Made by a program: the position numbers and the translations under genes
Shown: positions 45,677 to 48,204 of the stretch, in pieces
How the letters are laid out: each line of letters starts with the position of its first letter
Numbering within the stretch: position 1 is the first letter of the stretch
Assembly (NCBI RefSeq): GCF_000820505.1
Contig: NZ_JWJD01000009.1
Span: forward strand, 1,107-49,310
Direction: 5' to 3'
DNA: 48,204 nucleotides
From: Geoalkalibacter ferrihydriticus DSM 17813
GTDB lineage: Bacteria > Desulfobacterota > Desulfuromonadia > Desulfuromonadales > Geoalkalibacteraceae
The notes under the pieces: model-generated
What the model was told of the DNA's origin: nothing
Database searches by the model: none
What the model saw: only the letters and a program-made list of their open reading frames with translations

Positions 45677-46804
45677 ATGAGTTTTCTCCAGGTTCTCCAA
45701 CAGTACGATCGGCCGCGGGTTGAAGCCCAAATCGCCGCTCAAACCGCCGCCGATGTCGAGCGCGCCCTGAACAGCGAACGCCTGCATGCCGAAGAGCTGC
45801 TGGCGCTGCTTTCACCGGCCGCGGAACCCTTCATCGAAACCATGGCGCAAAAGGCCCATCGCCAGACGGTGCAGCGCTTCGGCCGCAACATTCTGCTCTA
45901 TGCGCCCCTGTACCTGTCCAACGAATGCGTCAACGGCTGTCTGTACTGCGGCTTCAGCGCCAACAACCAGGTGCCGCGCCGGACCCTGTCCCTCGACGAG
46001 ATTGCAACCGAAGCGCAGATGTTGCACGACCAGGGATTTCGCCACATTCTGCTGGTTACCGGCGAATCACCCAAGGCGGTGGATAACGCGTTCATCGCCG
46101 CGGCGGCGCGTCGTATCCGCCACCTGTTCAGCTCCATCGCCATCGAAGTTTATCCCATGGAGACCGCGGGTTATCAGGAGATGATCGCGGCGGGCGTCGA
46201 CGGCTTGACGATTTACCAGGAAACCTACGATTCCGATCTCTACCGGCAGATGCACCCCTTCGGTAAAAAGCGCGATTTCGCGTTTCGGCTTGCCACCCCC
46301 GAGCGCGGCGGTGCCGCCGGACTGCGTCGCATGGGCATCGGCTCGCTGCTGGGGCTGGGCGACTTTCGCTTCGAGGGGTTCTGCACCGGCCTGCACGCCC
46401 TCTACCTGAGCCGCCATTTCTGGCGCACCCAGTTGACGGTGTCCTTTCCGCGCATCCGCCCCGCCGACGGTGGTTTTCAACCCTTGCACCCGGTCTCCGA
46501 CCGCCACTTCGTGCAGCTGATTTGCGCCCTGCGCCTGCTGCTGCCGGATGTGGGACTGGTCATGTCGACGCGCGAAAGCGCCAAACTGCGGGACAACCTG
46601 CTGCCCCTGGGCATCACCCAGATGAGTGCCGGCTCGTGCACCGCCCCCGGCGGCTATACCGACCAGGATCACAGCACCCGCCAGTTCGCCATCGATGACG
46701 ACCGCAGTCCCGCCGAGGTCTGTCGCCTGATTCGCGCCCGTGGCTACGAAGCGGTGTGGAAGGACTGGGACGCGGCCTTTCTGGAGCGCGCCGCGGGCCA
46801 GTGA
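45677..46804 (+). CDS. thiH: 2-iminoacetate synthase ThiH (radical SAM tyrosine lyase)
   Basis: A 375-residue radical SAM enzyme cleaving tyrosine to dehydroglycine. The CxxxCxxC cluster is C84, C88 and C91 in NECVNGCLYCGF, and YQETYDSDLY and TRESAKLRDNLLPLG are family marks. Use of ThiH rather than the oxidase ThiO fits an anaerobe. A 111-bp spacer separates it from thiG; it ends 4 nt before thiE. Confidence 0.95.
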   Translation: MSFLQVLQQYDRPRVEAQIAAQTAADVERALNSERLHAEELLALLSPAAEPFIETMAQKAHRQTVQRFGRNILLYAPLYLSNECVNGCLYCGFSANNQVPRRTLSLDEIATEAQMLHDQGFRHILLVTGESPKAVDNAFIAAAARRIRHLFSSIAIEVYPMETAGYQEMIAAGVDGLTIYQETYDSDLYRQMHPFGKKRDFAFRLATPERGGAAGLRRMGIGSLLGLGDFRFEGFCTGLHALYLSRHFWRTQLTVSFPRIRPADGGFQPLHPVSDRHFVQLICALRLLLPDVGLVMSTRESAKLRDNLLPLGITQMSAGSCTAPGGYTDQDHSTRQFAIDDDRSPAEVCRLIRARGYEAVWKDWDAAFLERAAGQ

Positions 46805-46808
46805 CGCC

Positions 46809-47435
46809 ATGCTCTCCCGCGCCCTGGATTTCTCTCTCTACCTGATCACCGACCGTCGCGCCCTGCCGAGCGGCCGCAGTCTCGACGATGCAGTAGGCGC
46901 CGCCTGCGCCGGGGGCGTCGGCGCGGTGCAGTTGCGGGAAAAAGATCTCGACACGCGCGCGCTCTATGCCCTGGCCTGCCGTCTGCGCGAGATCACCGCC
47001 GCCCACGGCGTGCGCCTGCTCATCAACGACCGCATCGATCTGGCCCTGGCCGTGGCGGCCGACGGCGTGCATCTCGGCGGCCGCTCCCTGCCCCTGGCCG
47101 TCGCGCGCCGCCTGCTCGGCCCGGACGGACTCATCGGCGTCTCGACTCATAATCCCCAAGAAATCCACGCCGCCCACCAAAACGGCGCGGACTTCGTCAC
47201 CTTCGGCCCGGTCTACGCTACCCCTTCCAAGGCCGCTTTCGGCCCGCCCCAGGGGCTGCAAGCCCTGCACGCGGCCTGCGCCGGCGCCTCACTTCCTGTC
47301 TTTGCCCTCGGCGGCATCACCCCCGAACGCGCCGGCGAAGTGCGCGCCGCCGGCGCCCAGGGTCTGGCGGCCATTCGTGCGATTCTGGGCGCCGCCGACC
47401 CGACTTGCGCCGCGCGCCGATTTGCGAGAGAATAA
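46809..47435 (+). CDS. thiE: Thiamin-phosphate synthase ThiE
   Basis: A 208-residue TIM-barrel enzyme joining the pyrimidine and thiazole halves. YLITDRR, VQLREKD, INDRIDLALAVAADGVHLG and ALGGITPERAGEVRAAGA match the family. The start at 46809 directly follows the thiH stop. Last gene of the operon; thiC and thiD are not in the window. Confidence 0.94.
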   Translation: MLSRALDFSLYLITDRRALPSGRSLDDAVGAACAGGVGAVQLREKDLDTRALYALACRLREITAAHGVRLLINDRIDLALAVAADGVHLGGRSLPLAVARRLLGPDGLIGVSTHNPQEIHAAHQNGADFVTFGPVYATPSKAAFGPPQGLQALHAACAGASLPVFALGGITPERAGEVRAAGAQGLAAIRAILGAADPTCAARRFARE

Positions 47436-47533
47436 GTCAAATTTTGTTTTCCCTTTCCCGGCCAAACCTTGCGGTCTCTTGTGGCGAGCGCAAAATAAGG
47501 CGGGAACAAGACTAGACGCGCGGAGGTCGTTGC

Positions 47534-48082
47534 ATGCGATTTAAACGTCTCATCCTTTTGGTTGGCTTCTTGCTCTTGGTGTCCCCGGCTCAGGGCGCAC
47601 AACTGTGCGAAGAACCCATGGAAGCGGTATTCGATCTGACGCCTGCCGCCACCGCAGCTCCCGATGACCGCGAGGCGCTACGCGGCGTGGATGTCGGGCG
47701 CATTTTCTGGGACGTGACCCTGTCCGATCCGACAGCTCTGGCGGGTCGCCTTGGCGTCATCCGGCAAACCTATGAGGATATGCTGCACCAGAACGTGCAG
47801 CCGAAAATGGTCCTGGCTTTCCGCGGCGGCGCGGTACGCCTGCTCGCCGAGGATCTCAACGCCGCCGGGGTGGAACAATACGCTGAGGCTCGGGTGCTGC
47901 AGGAACGTCTGACGGAATTTCTGGAACTGCCCGGCGTGCGCATGGAATCCTGCTACATCGCCATGCGCCGCGTACCCCTGGAGCCCGATCAGTTGCTGAG
48001 CGGCATTCACAGCGTCGGCAATACCTTCTTGTCGGCCATGGGCTATGGGCAAAAGGGTTTTGTTTCCATCGCCATCAATTAG
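47534..48082 (+). CDS. Small exported DsrE-like protein
   Basis: A 182-residue protein with a signal peptide (MRFKRLILLVGFLLLVSPAQG, cleavage near GAQ). The mature part has a DsrE/DsrF-like alpha/beta pattern (VGRIFWDVTL, PKMVLAFRGGAVRLLAED). It lacks the conserved Cys of TusD/DsrE sulfur carriers in the expected place; the Cys residues are at LCEEP and ESCYIA. Function is unknown, with periplasmic sulfur or redox work as a possibility. It starts 98 bp after thiE with GGAGG upstream. Confidence 0.75.
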   Translation: MRFKRLILLVGFLLLVSPAQGAQLCEEPMEAVFDLTPAATAAPDDREALRGVDVGRIFWDVTLSDPTALAGRLGVIRQTYEDMLHQNVQPKMVLAFRGGAVRLLAEDLNAAGVEQYAEARVLQERLTEFLELPGVRMESCYIAMRRVPLEPDQLLSGIHSVGNTFLSAMGYGQKGFVSIAIN

Positions 48083-48125
48083 TGCCCTGTGCGGTTAGTC
48101 CTGCCTTCTAATTCTGGCTCTTTTC

Positions 48126-48189
48126 GGCGCTGCCTGCGTTGCGCCAACTTGACTTAGCATACGGCTAGGCCTGCGTTGGCGACGCCTTG
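48126..48189. repeat. Repeat-rich intergenic segment at the window edge
   Basis: GGCGC (48126-48130) pairs with GCGCC (48141-48145), and CGCCAA (48142-48147) pairs with TTGGCG (48176-48181). The 10-mer GCCTGCGTTG occurs twice directly (48132-48141 and 48169-48178). It looks like a REP-type intergenic element, distinct from the GTAAC/TCAGC family. The window ends shortly after. Confidence 0.45.
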
Positions 48190-48204
48190 ACAGCACCAAA
48201 AATA

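Overview
The window reads as a chromosomal segment of a GC-rich anaerobic deltaproteobacterium of the Desulfuromonadia (Geobacter/Desulfuromonas/Geoalkalibacter type). The grounds are a 30-CXXCH multiheme cytochrome, a c-heme-type signalling protein, several c-di-GMP proteins, a polyferredoxin, an oxygen-sensitive ThiH-type thiamin pathway and many small house-keeping operons in a style familiar from that class. The assignment is inference from gene content; no 16S gene is present. No phage, insertion sequence or CRISPR array is visible.

Layout. 1-756 (minus) is the conserved tRNA-Thr/Tyr/Gly/Thr-tuf operon with its own promoter. 878-3121 is rlmKL. 3551-5758 is the exported 30-heme cytochrome. 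6446-7731 is a CheY/CheX-like pair. 8099-12566 is a minus-strand operon proS - DUF4388 protein - pyrF - rlmB. 12798-14291 is a Ycf46-like AAA ATPase. 14362-16317 is an attenuator-controlled acetolactate synthase gene without ilvN. 16397-20547 holds ispG, an isochorismatase-like hydrolase and an SLC12-like transporter. 20667-24064 is a translationally coupled pair: a GGDEF-EAL membrane sensor with a periplasmic CXXCHH motif, and a PhnD-type binding protein. 24245-31844 carries a MaoC protein, a soluble hybrid kinase with PilZ protein, DAHP synthase, lhgO and a REC-GGDEF cyclase.

31853-43322 is entirely minus strand. Its core (33074-42012) is a tightly packed envelope cluster: FmdE-like protein, CACG-type permease, carboxypeptidase-regulatory-like protein, a lipoprotein fusing a beta-helix to a beta-propeller, a second beta-helix protein, an OpuAC-like binding protein, a Tat-exported DUF362 protein and a fused NapH-NapG polyferredoxin. 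Just upstream lie an AAA protein whose ATPase motifs are destroyed and a small helical protein. I consider this cluster the best candidate for an undescribed system: it resembles accessory modules of periplasmic metalloenzymes (nos/nap type) but no terminal enzyme is present.

43553-47435 is a TPP-riboswitch-controlled operon thiF-thiS-thiG-thiH-thiE, followed by a small exported DsrE-like protein.

Across the window there is a family of 56-72 bp intergenic palindromes (3184, 12605, 17512 and 30793), recognisable by ends of the type GTAAC-N3-TCAGC ... GCTGA-N3-GTTAC. No listed gene explains them.
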